A stretch of DNA of 64,000 nt from Limnohabitans sp. B9-3. Lineage in GTDB: Bacteria > Pseudomonadota > Gammaproteobacteria > Burkholderiales > Burkholderiaceae_C. The position numbers and the translations under genes were made by a program. Under the pieces are notes generated by a model. It saw nothing but the letters and a program-made list of their open reading frames with translations. It had not been told where the DNA came from and did not search any database. The stretch's first letter is position 1, and the number at the start of each line of letters is the position of its first letter. The stretch lies in assembly GCF_002778325.1 (NCBI RefSeq), contig NZ_NESI01000010.1:79825-143824 (forward strand), written 5' to 3'. Of the stretch, positions 32,441 through 40,887 are shown piece after piece.

Positions 32441-33916
32441 TTAAGGTGCGACGGTGTCTTGTCGTGGTGCGCGCGGCTCACGAATCTGCCAAGCGGCCAC
32501 CAGCGCGAAGGCACACACGCCGGCCAGCATCAAAAACACATCGTCAAATGCGGCCAGCCTAGCGGCCGAGGTGGTGCTGTTGACCAAGGTGTCACCATGC
32601 ACAGCCAGGCGCCACTCCAACAAAATACCGCACAAGCTGACCCCAGCCGCACCGCCCAGCATGCGTAAAAAATTAATGGCACTGGCGCCCTGAGGAATCA
32701 GGTGGGGTTGCAGTGACCGCATGGCGCCCAGGTTAAGTGAAGGCAAGATGAAGCCCAGCCCAATGCGCCCCAAAATGGCCAAGGCCACCAACACCCACAG
32801 CGCCGTTTGTAAATTGACCAGCAGCATCAGCGCGAACGACAGCGCCAGCAGTGTTAGACCAAAGCTCACAAACAAATGCGTGGGGTGCGTACTGGCATAG
32901 CGTCCCACCACGGCAATGGTCAAGGCCAGTAACAAGCCAGACGGCAGCATCAAGGTGCCCACATGGCTGGGGGAGAGTCCCAGCCCCAGTTGCAAATACA
33001 CCGGAATCAAATAGGTCGACCCAAACATGGCGATGCCGTAGATGAAGGCGACCAGCGTACCCATGGCAAATGGCCGATGCTTGAACAGGCTCAAATTCAT
33101 CAAGGGCAAGCCACCACGCTGAGCCTGCACACGCTGCCAGAACACAAAACTCACGATACACACCAAGGCCCCCGCGATCAACCACGCCGAGTTGGTCCAG
33201 TGACCGCTGTGCAGCAAGACCAAGCCATTGAGCAAACACAACGTGCCTAAGGTGGCGAGGGTCAGTCCGCCGACATCAAGCGTGGGTTTGCCGTGATTGG
33301 CCGTCACGCCACCGGGGGCGGTGATGGGGACGTAGCGTTTGGCCATCCAGAGGGAGGCCAAGCAAAACGGGATCACCATGAAAAACAAGGAGCGCCAGCT
33401 CATCCAATCCACCAAAATGCCGCCAATGCTGGGGCCGATGGCAGGTGCCAGCACCACGCCCATGCCAAAGAAGCTGTTGGCACGGCCTTGTTCGGCATTG
33501 TCAAACGCCCGCAAGATGATGATGGCGGGAATGGGTTGCACCACGCCAGCGGCGAGCCCCTCGCTCACCCGAGCCACCAGCACCCAGTTGTAGTCGTTGA
33601 CCAGCCCACCGCCTATGCCCGCTGTCATCAACAGCCACATGCAGCCGTAATACGTGTTGCGGTAACCAAAACGGGCCAGTAACCAAGGGGTGGTGAGCAT
33701 GGAGACCGTCATGGCCACCATGAAGCTGGAGCTCACCCATTGCGCCTGTTCTTGGCCAATGCCAAAGTGCAAGCTCATGTCGGGAATGCCCACGTTCATG
33801 ATGGTGGAGGACATGATGGCCGCCATGGAGCCAATCATGACCGTGGCCAACATCAACCAGCGATGGCGCGTCCCGTAGCGGCTTTGGAGATCGGCAAGAG
33901 AGCCAGGTGCGTGCAT
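32441..33916 (-). CDS. DHA2-family multidrug exporter (EmrB/QacA type)
   Basis: About 491 residues with 14 expected membrane helices. The antiporter motif C region (GWxxGPxxGG-like) appears as PAIGPSIGGILVDWMSWRSLF, and the N-terminal WVSSSFMVAMTVSMLTTPWL is typical of EmrB relatives. No EmrA-type adaptor gene is adjacent, so it may act alone. The ATG giving MHAPGSL was chosen; an upstream GTG adds 11 residues. It is divergent from the photolyase-like gene with under 50 bases between. Confidence 0.88.
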   Translation of the reverse strand: MHAPGSLADLQSRYGTRHRWLMLATVMIGSMAAIMSSTIMNVGIPDMSLHFGIGQEQAQWVSSSFMVAMTVSMLTTPWLLARFGYRNTYYGCMWLLMTAGIGGGLVNDYNWVLVARVSEGLAAGVVQPIPAIIILRAFDNAEQGRANSFFGMGVVLAPAIGPSIGGILVDWMSWRSLFFMVIPFCLASLWMAKRYVPITAPGGVTANHGKPTLDVGGLTLATLGTLCLLNGLVLLHSGHWTNSAWLIAGALVCIVSFVFWQRVQAQRGGLPLMNLSLFKHRPFAMGTLVAFIYGIAMFGSTYLIPVYLQLGLGLSPSHVGTLMLPSGLLLALTIAVVGRYASTHPTHLFVSFGLTLLALSFALMLLVNLQTALWVLVALAILGRIGLGFILPSLNLGAMRSLQPHLIPQGASAINFLRMLGGAAGVSLCGILLEWRLAVHGDTLVNSTTSAARLAAFDDVFLMLAGVCAFALVAAWQIREPRAPRQDTVAP

Positions 33917-33963
33917 GCGACCAAGTGTAGCTACGCTGGCAGGGCACAATTGACAAAAACAAT

Positions 33964-35175
33964 ATGCACGTATTTCCTCCTACGCTCGAAGCCGCGCGGC
34001 AGCGCTTAGCCCAAGTCAACCCCAGAGATTACGCCCAGACGCGCAATGCGTTGGAGGGCGCGGTGACGGATTTGTCTCCCTATTTGACCCATGGATTTTT
34101 GAGCGTAAAAGATGTGGCCTTTGCCATGTACAAAAAGCACCGTTTAGGCGTGCAACACAAGTTGTTGTTTCAATTGGGTTGGCGCGAGTACTACCAACAT
34201 GTGCATGGCCACCTTGGCGACGGCATCGGTCAGTCTTTGCATGAAGGCGTGCTGCCGGATGACGCCTACAGCTTGGTCGTGCCCGACGATGTGCGCACCG
34301 CTTGCTCGCATGTGCCGGTGATTGACCAAGCAGTGCGCACACTCTACGCCACCGGTTATCTGCACAACCACGCCCGCATGTGGCTGGCGAGTTATTTGGT
34401 GCATTTGCGCAAAGTCCATTGGCGTGTGGCGGCCGATTGGCTTTACAGCCATTTGCTCGATGGTGACTTGGCCAGCAACTACATGAGCTGGCAGTGGATC
34501 GCGGGCACCAGCAGCAACAAGCCGTATTTGTGCAATGCAGAAAGCATAGAAAAATTTACACCGCCGTCTTGGCACAGCCCAGGGACGGTGTTGGATGAGA
34601 GCTACGAGGTCCTTGATTTGCTGGCGCGCAGCCGTGCCACGTTGTCGCACGAGCGCCGCGACAGCGCGCCTTGCCAAGAGCCCCCTGTCTCTTTGCAACC
34701 TCCTGAACATTTCGGATTTACCGCACCCGTCCATCGCGCTGTGTTGAATAAAACGGTGTGGTTGGTGCATCCTTGGCATTTGGCAGACATACCCCCTGAT
34801 TTGCCTGACGACGTGGTGTGCGTGGCGGTGGCGTGGTCTGACCTCCCGTGGGCGCAGCCTTGGAGCCTCGCACGTTGGCAGTTTGTAGGTTTGCGCATGT
34901 CGAATCTCGCGCCACAGCGTTGGTACGGCACACAACAACAAGTGGCTTTGGCCTTGTCAACCGCTGCACAGGTGCACACGGTGGCGCATTTGCGCTTGCC
35001 AGCGCTTGCGAGCGTCAACTTAATTCAGCGACCGGCACCGCGCTTGTTCAAGCCGATTGAAAAACCCCAAGAGTCATTTTTCAAATGGTGGACGCAAGTG
35101 ACCAAAGACGTGCGCCATTTGCAGCAACTGGTGCTGCCGCTTACTCGGTCGGAGCCAAGCGAACCGATGAAATGA
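33964..35175 (+). CDS. Photolyase/cryptochrome-like FAD-binding protein with a C-terminal extra domain
   Basis: A 403-residue protein whose first 200 residues are the photolyase FAD domain: DLSPYLTHG (36-44), LGWREYY (71-77), HNHARMWLASYLV (134-146), DGDLASN (166-172), WQWIAGT (176-182) and NKPYLCNAESIEKF (185-198). The antenna-binding alpha/beta domain that normally precedes it is missing. Instead, after a linker, residues about 255-370 look alpha/beta-like (KTVWLVHPWHLADIP then RWQFVGLR), as if the order were swapped. Repair activity is not proven; a light sensor is possible. It overlaps the convergent gene at its end by 35 bases. Confidence 0.75.
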   Translation: MHVFPPTLEAARQRLAQVNPRDYAQTRNALEGAVTDLSPYLTHGFLSVKDVAFAMYKKHRLGVQHKLLFQLGWREYYQHVHGHLGDGIGQSLHEGVLPDDAYSLVVPDDVRTACSHVPVIDQAVRTLYATGYLHNHARMWLASYLVHLRKVHWRVAADWLYSHLLDGDLASNYMSWQWIAGTSSNKPYLCNAESIEKFTPPSWHSPGTVLDESYEVLDLLARSRATLSHERRDSAPCQEPPVSLQPPEHFGFTAPVHRAVLNKTVWLVHPWHLADIPPDLPDDVVCVAVAWSDLPWAQPWSLARWQFVGLRMSNLAPQRWYGTQQQVALALSTAAQVHTVAHLRLPALASVNLIQRPAPRLFKPIEKPQESFFKWWTQVTKDVRHLQQLVLPLTRSEPSEPMK

Positions 35176-35536
35176 AGTACTGGGTCTCGCCAAAACACTC
35201 GGGCAGGCCTCTGTGTTGCGCATATTCCAGCACCACTTTTTGGCCAATGTGGGCGTTGATTTGATCGGCAATGGCGGTATCACGCACGGTGAAGGCGAAC
35301 TTCTCGGGGATGGTGGGCATATTGGCCAAGGCGCGCATTTGCTCGCCCTCCCACGTCTTGCAGACCCAGCCCTTGTAGGACAGCTTTTGCACATAGCCCA
35401 CGCTCTCGCCCTGGGAGTAAGTGAAGTTGTAGGCAAACAGCAAGTAGCCGCCGGCTGCCAATGCCACGAAGAGCACCAAGCCCATTAAGGAGCGCAAGGC
35501 GATGCGAATCAAAGTTTGGCCAAACGGGGTGGACAT
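35141..35536 (-). CDS. Small membrane-anchored protein of unknown function
   Basis: A 131-residue protein with one N-terminal hydrophobic helix (about residues 15-38) and a mostly extracytoplasmic domain containing two cysteines (CKTWEG and PECFGE) that could form a disulfide. I do not recognise the family. The ATG giving MSTPFGQTLIRIALRS was chosen; the open frame runs further up but through a region without coding character that includes the glcB terminator. Its 3' end overlaps the photolyase-like gene by 35 bases. Confidence 0.7.
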   Translation of the reverse strand: MSTPFGQTLIRIALRSLMGLVLFVALAAGGYLLFAYNFTYSQGESVGYVQKLSYKGWVCKTWEGEQMRALANMPTIPEKFAFTVRDTAIADQINAHIGQKVVLEYAQHRGLPECFGETQYFISSVRLAPTE

Positions 35537-35591
35537 GGTGTTTCTCGAAAGAATTGAAAAGTACGCTGAATCATAGTGCCGAGCCTCCATG

Positions 35592-35617
35592 AAAAACGGC
35601 TCCCGAAGGAGCCGTTT
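35592..35617 (-). terminator. Intrinsic terminator of glcB
   Basis: A 10-bp stem, 35594-35603 with 35608-35617; read on the minus strand the loop is TTCG closed by C-G, an extra-stable tetraloop, and the stem runs into five T residues. It lies 24 bases beyond the glcB stop. Confidence 0.85.
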
Positions 35618-35641
35618 GCGCCAGGTCAAACTGAAGGCAGA

Positions 35642-37861
35642 TTACGCCGCGCCAGCCTTGACCTTCAAGCGCCAGGCGTGCAACAAAGGCTCGGTGTAGC
35701 CGCTAGGCTGCTCTTTGCCTTTGAACACCAAGTCGAGGGCGGCTTGGTAGGCAGCGCTCTTGCTGAAGCGGCCGGCCATTTTTTGGTACAGCGGGTCACC
35801 AGCATTTTGTTTGTCCACCACCGACGCCATGCGCTTGTACGTGGCTTTCACTTCGGCGGGTGTCACCACGCCGTGGAGCAACCAGTTGGCAATGTGTTGG
35901 CTAGAAATACGCAGCGTGGCGCGGTCTTCCATCAGGCCCACGTTGTGGATGTCCGGCACTTTCGAGCAACCCACGCCTTGGTCAATCCAGCGCACCACGT
36001 AGCCCAAGATGCCTTGCACGTTGTTGTCCAACTCTTGTTGCTTGTCGGCGTCTTTCCACTTGGGCTTGGCCACCACGGGCACTTGCAGCAAGTCGTCCAA
36101 GATGCCGTCGCGCACTTTGCTGTAGTCGACTTTTTCCAACTCTTTTTGCACATCCACCACTTTGACTTGGTGGTAATGCATGGCATGCAACACGGCGGCG
36201 GTGGGGCTGGGCACCCAAGCGGTGTTGGCACCCGCTTTGGGGTGACCAATTTTTTGCTTCAGCATCTCAGCCATCAAGTCGGGCATGGCCCACATGCCTT
36301 TGCCGATTTGCGCTTTGCCGCGCAGGCCGCATGACAAGCCAACCAGCACGTTGTTCTTTTCGTAGGCCTGAATCCAAGCGCTGGACTTCATGTCGCCCTT
36401 GCGCATCATGGGGCCGGCGTACATGCCTGTGTGCATTTCGTCGCCAGTGCGGTCGAGGAAGCCGGTGTTGATAAAGGCCACGCGGCTGGCCGCAGCGGCG
36501 ATACAGGCCTTCAAGTTCACGCTGGTGCGGCGCTCTTCGTCCATGATGCCCAGCTTGACGGTGCTGTCAGCGAGACCTAAGACCTTCTCGACGCGACCAA
36601 ACAACTCAGCGGCAAACGCCACTTCGGCTGGGCCGTGCATTTTGGGTTTGACGATGTAGACCGAGCCGGTGCGCGAGTTGCGAATGCCGTCTTTGCCGTG
36701 GCCTTGCAAGTCGTGCAGGGCAATGGCGGTGGTGATCACCGCATCCATGATGCCCTCGGGGATCTCGTGTGTGGCGCCGTCTTTGCCGGTGTACAAAATG
36801 GCGGGGTTGGTCATCAAGTGACCCACGTTGCGCAAGAACAGCAACGAGCGGCCATGCAGCTTGACGGGCTGGCCGTCTTTGCCGGTGTAGACGCGGTCAG
36901 CGTTGAGGCCACGCGTGAAGGTCTTGCCATTTTTCTCGACAGCCTCGGTCAAAGTGCCTTTGACGATGCCCAACCAGTTGCCATAGGCCAGCACTTTGTC
37001 TTCGGCGTCCACCACGGCCACGGAGTCTTCCAAGTCCAAGATGGTGGACAAGGCGGCTTCCACGATCAAGTCGCTCACGCCCGCTGCGTCAGACGCACCG
37101 ATGGCGGTGTTGCGGTTGATTTGGATGTCCAAATGCAGGCCGTTGTGTTGCAACAGCACCGACGACGGTGCAGCCGCATCACCTTGGAAGCCGATGAATT
37201 GCGCGGCTTTGGCCAGCTTGGTGGTCTTGCCGTTTTTCAGGGACACGACCAACTCGCCACCGACCACGGTGTAGCCGGTCGAGTCGATGTGCGAGCCGCT
37301 CTTCAGAGGGGCTGTGCGGTCCAACACAAAGCGTGCGTATTCAATCACTTTGGCGCCGCGCACGGGGTTGTAGCCTTTGCCTTTTTCTGCGCCGTTGGTT
37401 TCGGGCAAGGCGTCGGTGCCGTACAGGGCGTCATACAAAGAGCCCCAACGTGCGTTGGCGGCGTTCAAGGCGTAGCGGGCGTTCAACACGGGCACCACCA
37501 GTTGGGGGCCAGCTTGCAAGGCCAATTCGGCATCCACGTTTTTGGTGGTGGCCTTGACCTTGTCGGGTTGGGGCACGAGGTAGCCAATTTTTTCGAGGAA
37601 GGCGCGGTAGGCCTTCATCTTTTTGATGGGACCAGGGTTCGCTTTGTGCCAAGCATCCATCTCGAGTTGGATGCGATCACGCTCGGCCAACAAGGCGATG
37701 TTCTTGGGGGCCAAGTCTTGCACGATGGCATCAAAGCCGCTCCAGAACTGCGCTTGGCTCACGCCAGTGTCAGGCAACACTTGGGTGTTGATGAAGTCTT
37801 GCAACTGGGTGGCAACTTGCAGGCTGTGAATGGCCGTGCGGGGGGTGGTGCTTGGGGTCAT
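35642..37861 (-). CDS. glcB: Malate synthase G
   Basis: A 739-residue malate synthase G, which condenses glyoxylate and acetyl-CoA to malate in glyoxylate and glycolate use. Recognisable segments: [28 protein letters not shown] and [14 protein letters not shown], the last near the catalytic residues. Length is normal for the G form (the A form is about 530 residues). No isocitrate lyase or glycolate oxidase gene is adjacent. GGAGAG lies before the ATG; the transcript ends at the hairpin listed at 35592-35617. Confidence 0.97.
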   Translation of the reverse strand: MTPSTTPRTAIHSLQVATQLQDFINTQVLPDTGVSQAQFWSGFDAIVQDLAPKNIALLAERDRIQLEMDAWHKANPGPIKKMKAYRAFLEKIGYLVPQPDKVKATTKNVDAELALQAGPQLVVPVLNARYALNAANARWGSLYDALYGTDALPETNGAEKGKGYNPVRGAKVIEYARFVLDRTAPLKSGSHIDSTGYTVVGGELVVSLKNGKTTKLAKAAQFIGFQGDAAAPSSVLLQHNGLHLDIQINRNTAIGASDAAGVSDLIVEAALSTILDLEDSVAVVDAEDKVLAYGNWLGIVKGTLTEAVEKNGKTFTRGLNADRVYTGKDGQPVKLHGRSLLFLRNVGHLMTNPAILYTGKDGATHEIPEGIMDAVITTAIALHDLQGHGKDGIRNSRTGSVYIVKPKMHGPAEVAFAAELFGRVEKVLGLADSTVKLGIMDEERRTSVNLKACIAAAASRVAFINTGFLDRTGDEMHTGMYAGPMMRKGDMKSSAWIQAYEKNNVLVGLSCGLRGKAQIGKGMWAMPDLMAEMLKQKIGHPKAGANTAWVPSPTAAVLHAMHYHQVKVVDVQKELEKVDYSKVRDGILDDLLQVPVVAKPKWKDADKQQELDNNVQGILGYVVRWIDQGVGCSKVPDIHNVGLMEDRATLRISSQHIANWLLHGVVTPAEVKATYKRMASVVDKQNAGDPLYQKMAGRFSKSAAYQAALDLVFKGKEQPSGYTEPLLHAWRLKVKAGAA

Positions 37862-37933
37862 GGGTCAACGCTCTCCGGTAGTTTTAAAAATACAGATCTC
37901 AAAGACAAAAATTCAGGACGAATCTTAGGCCAA

Positions 37934-37956
37934 AGCCACGCTCTTATTGCGTGGCT
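37934..37956 (-). terminator. Probable terminator between the SLAC1-family gene and glcB
   Basis: Perfect 8-bp inverted repeat AGCCACGC (37934-37941) and GCGTGGCT (37949-37956) with a 7-base loop, 36 bases beyond the stop of the gene at 37992. The T tract is better on the plus strand; on the minus strand only a few T residues follow. Orientation of neighbouring genes makes minus-strand use more likely. Confidence 0.55.
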
Positions 37957-37991
37957 AAATTTTTCAGATGTCGTGACTTCTAGAGGCCTAA

Positions 37992-39020
37992 TCAGCCTTC
38001 GGCCACCAGCAGCGTGCCTGCGCGCAAACCGCGCCAAGTGCCGAGGGTCAAGCCCAAAATCACCAACGAGGTGATGGCCAACATGCCCGTCGCTGGCAGT
38101 TGCAGCCAAGCGCCCTCAGGCGTGCTGCTCAGTTGCAACGTCAGTGCGGTGAATGCAGCCAGCGGAAAGCTCATGCCCCAATGTCCCATGCCGAAGGGCT
38201 GTGCGCGGATGGCATCGAGTTGGGTCAGCGCCCACATCAAAAAGAACAGGCCTACGCCCCACAGGGCCCAAACAACAGGCATGGGGGTGTTCAATTGCAG
38301 CATGTCGAGGCCAATGATGGAGGGGGGCACGACGGTGATGAAGAGCGCGGGGCTCATGCGTGCAGGCAGGGGTCCGGCTTGCACCAAGCGCACGATGAGC
38401 AAGGTCTGCAGCACTGGCCACAGCAGCAGACCGATGCCCATTTGGGCGGTGGCCCAAGGCGCAAACCCCATCGTCACGCCACCCAAGGGCGCCAACACGT
38501 TGCCGACGACAGGGATGAACAACACGGGGGTGAATGTGGTCCATTGCAAGCCGCCTTCTTCTTTGGGGCGAAGCCAGCGTCCCAGCACCCAGACCGTGGC
38601 GGCTAGTTCCAACAGCGAACCGGTCAGCCAGGTGATGCGCAGCAGGTGGTCCAGCCAAGGAGCTGTATTCCAAAACAGCGCCGTCCCTAAGGTGGACAGC
38701 AACAGCAGCGAAATGGGCAGGGTGGCCATGAAGGCATGACGTACGGGGTGCCTCAAGTCGGCTTGTACGGCGGGAGCGTGGACTTTCAGCCGGACGATGC
38801 ACGCGAGGCAAAGTGCACTCAATAGCAGCAACGCGAAAGCACCAGCCACCCAGCTCAAGCTCAGCGCCGTGCCACCCAGCACATCGGTGGCACGCAGCCA
38901 AGCTTGTGCCAAACCGCACCAACCCATGACCGGCACAAACCAAGCAGGACCCATGTGGGCGAGTCGTGCCTTGGTGTTGTGAGTCCAAGGTGTGTGGGTG
39001 GCTAGGTTGGCGGCGTTCAT
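37992..39020 (-). CDS. SLAC1/TehA-family (TDT) anion channel or exporter
   Basis: A 342-residue protein with about 10 hydrophobic helices, matching the TDT family of tellurite-resistance/dicarboxylate and SLAC1 anion channels. The helix FTPVLFIPVVGNVLAPLGG carries the pore-lining prolines, and WGMSFPLAAFTAL resembles the family's C-terminal helix 9. Substrate unknown. It is divergent from a LysR regulator with only 53 bases between starts, the classic arrangement for a LysR target. Confidence 0.8.
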   Translation of the reverse strand: MNAANLATHTPWTHNTKARLAHMGPAWFVPVMGWCGLAQAWLRATDVLGGTALSLSWVAGAFALLLLSALCLACIVRLKVHAPAVQADLRHPVRHAFMATLPISLLLLSTLGTALFWNTAPWLDHLLRITWLTGSLLELAATVWVLGRWLRPKEEGGLQWTTFTPVLFIPVVGNVLAPLGGVTMGFAPWATAQMGIGLLLWPVLQTLLIVRLVQAGPLPARMSPALFITVVPPSIIGLDMLQLNTPMPVVWALWGVGLFFLMWALTQLDAIRAQPFGMGHWGMSFPLAAFTALTLQLSSTPEGAWLQLPATGMLAITSLVILGLTLGTWRGLRAGTLLVAEG

Positions 39021-39073
39021 TGGGACGATTTTAGGCGTGGGCTTCGCGGGGCCCCCCGTGGATAATCGACGGC

Positions 39074-40015
39074 ATGGACAAACTCAAAGTCTTCGAGTCC
39101 TTCGTGTCGGTGGCCCAAAAGGGTAGCTTGACTGCGGCCGCCGTTGCCGAGGGCGTGGCACCTGCCATCATGGGCCGACGTTTGGACAGTTTGGAAGCGC
39201 ACTTGGGCGTCAAGCTCTTGGTGCGCACCACGCGGCGCATCACGCTCACGCATGAAGGCACCGCCTTTTTAGAGGATTGCCAACGTTTGTTGGCCGAGGT
39301 GGCCAACGCCGAAGCCAGTGTCAGTGCAGGCGGCTTGAAAGCCAGCGGCCATTTGCGCATCACCGCGCCTGCTGGCTTTGGACGTCGCCATGTGGCGCCG
39401 CTGGTGCCCAAGTTTCACAGCATGCACCCCGACGTGACGGTGTCGCTCAACCTCAGTGACCGTGTGGTCGACTTGGCCGCCGAAGGTTTTGACTGCGCGG
39501 TGCGCGTGGGCGATTTGCCCGACTCCTCGCTGGTCAGCGTGCGCATGGCCGACAACCGTCGTCTGTGCGTGGCCACTCCTGAGTTTTTGAAACGCTACGG
39601 CACGCCTCAAACGCCGCATGATTTGATGCGCTTTCGCTGCCTCACCCTGTCCAGCGATGCGTCGCAAACCCGCGGCTGGGCCTTTCGTGCGCCCATCGCT
39701 GCCAAAGACGGCGATGTCGCAGGCCATGAGGTGATTCATCTGCGCCCTAGTGGTCCGATGGATTGCTCCGATGGCCAAGTACTGCACGACTGGTGCATGG
39801 CGGGATACGGCATTGCATGGCGCAGCACTTGGGAGGTGGAGGCCGAGGTCAGCAGCGGTCAGTTGGTGACGGTGTTGAACGATTTTTCCGCACCGCCCAA
39901 CGGCATCTATGCCATTTTTTCGCAGCGCAAGCATTTGCCGCTGCGCTTGCGTTTGTGGATTGACTTTCTCAAAGACCACTATGGCCAAGCCGCCTATTGG
40001 AGGGCTGTCCAGTGA
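39074..40015 (+). CDS. LysR-family transcriptional regulator
   Basis: A 313-residue LTTR with an N-terminal winged helix (residues 1-60; the recognition helix region reads AAAVAEGVAPAIMGRRLDSLE) and a periplasmic-binding-like effector domain. It is divergent from the SLAC1-family gene, a likely target. Its stop overlaps by 4 bases the GTG start of the downstream deacetylase, so it is also likely co-transcribed with the glycosylation genes. Effector unknown. Confidence 0.9.
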   Translation: MDKLKVFESFVSVAQKGSLTAAAVAEGVAPAIMGRRLDSLEAHLGVKLLVRTTRRITLTHEGTAFLEDCQRLLAEVANAEASVSAGGLKASGHLRITAPAGFGRRHVAPLVPKFHSMHPDVTVSLNLSDRVVDLAAEGFDCAVRVGDLPDSSLVSVRMADNRRLCVATPEFLKRYGTPQTPHDLMRFRCLTLSSDASQTRGWAFRAPIAAKDGDVAGHEVIHLRPSGPMDCSDGQVLHDWCMAGYGIAWRSTWEVEAEVSSGQLVTVLNDFSAPPNGIYAIFSQRKHLPLRLRLWIDFLKDHYGQAAYWRAVQ

Positions 40016-40851
40016 GCGTTTCATCTGTGCGTGACGTGGTGCTTTGCGCAGATGACTATGCGGTCAACGCGCCCACCTCACAAGGCATCCTGGCTTTGGT
40101 GGTGTTGGGCCGTTTGAGTGCCACCAGCGTGATGACGTGCTCGCCCCGTTGGGCGGAAGACGCGCCGGCGCTGAGCGACTTGCGAGGCCGTTTGGATGTG
40201 GGTTTGCATTTGGACTGGACCAGCAGCTTTGCCCAAAGCGCCGGTTTTGGTGGCGCTTTGAGCACGGTGATGCGCCGTGCTGCGTTGCGTCGCTTCGATC
40301 GCCAAGCGCTGCGCGATGAGATAGAGCGCCAACTCGATGCCTTTGAGCAGCACTGGCACGCCGCGCCAGACCACATCGATGGCCACCAGCATGTGCATCA
40401 GTTTGCAGGTTTGCGTGATGCGCTGTTCGAGGTGCTGTTGCGCCGTTATGGCAACGCTGCGTCGCGACCTTGGCTGCGTATTTCCAATGTGGCACAAGCT
40501 GGGTTTAAGGCGCGTGTGATCTCCACCATGGGCTCTAAAACTTTGCAGGCTTTGGCGGACGATCACCACTGGCCCACGGTCAGCCCGTTGTCGGGCGCCT
40601 ACGCATTTGACGGCAGCGTGGCCGACTACGCGAAACGCATGCAAGGTTGGCTGGCGGACTTGCCCCCAGCCTCGGCCAAACCCGCCGCCATCATGTGCCA
40701 CCCAGGTGCGTCGATCCAAGCCGATGATGACATTGGACCTGCCCGCGCCCGTGAGTTTGCGTATTTGGCCAGCGACGATTTTGTCCAAGATTTGCGCGAT
40801 GCGGGCGTTCGCTTGGTCCGAGGCAGTGGCTTGCCCATGGCTTCGGTTTGA
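40012..40851 (+). CDS. YdjC/ChbG/HpnK-family carbohydrate deacetylase
   Basis: A 279-residue protein with YdjC metal-site motifs: CADDYAVN near residue 12-19, DGHQHVHQF, and IMCHPG towards the C-terminus. The family includes ChbG, HpnK and NaxD; NaxD-type enzymes deacetylate undecaprenyl-phosphate-linked N-acetylhexosamine before it is moved to lipid A. The next genes encode an ArnT-like GT83, a GtrA-like protein and a GT2, which favours that role, but HpnK-like action on another substrate is not excluded. The start is a GTG overlapping the LysR stop. Confidence 0.85.
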   Translation: MSVSSVRDVVLCADDYAVNAPTSQGILALVVLGRLSATSVMTCSPRWAEDAPALSDLRGRLDVGLHLDWTSSFAQSAGFGGALSTVMRRAALRRFDRQALRDEIERQLDAFEQHWHAAPDHIDGHQHVHQFAGLRDALFEVLLRRYGNAASRPWLRISNVAQAGFKARVISTMGSKTLQALADDHHWPTVSPLSGAYAFDGSVADYAKRMQGWLADLPPASAKPAAIMCHPGASIQADDDIGPARAREFAYLASDDFVQDLRDAGVRLVRGSGLPMASV

Positions 40852-40887
40852 CCGTGTACCGATGCTGCGATTCACCTGCGTTTTGAC

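Noticed and set aside
36635..38074. Long open frame (479 codons) antisense to malate synthase G
   Set aside because: It mirrors the codon pattern of glcB, has no recognisable domain and runs into the next intergenic region; a GC-rich shadow frame.
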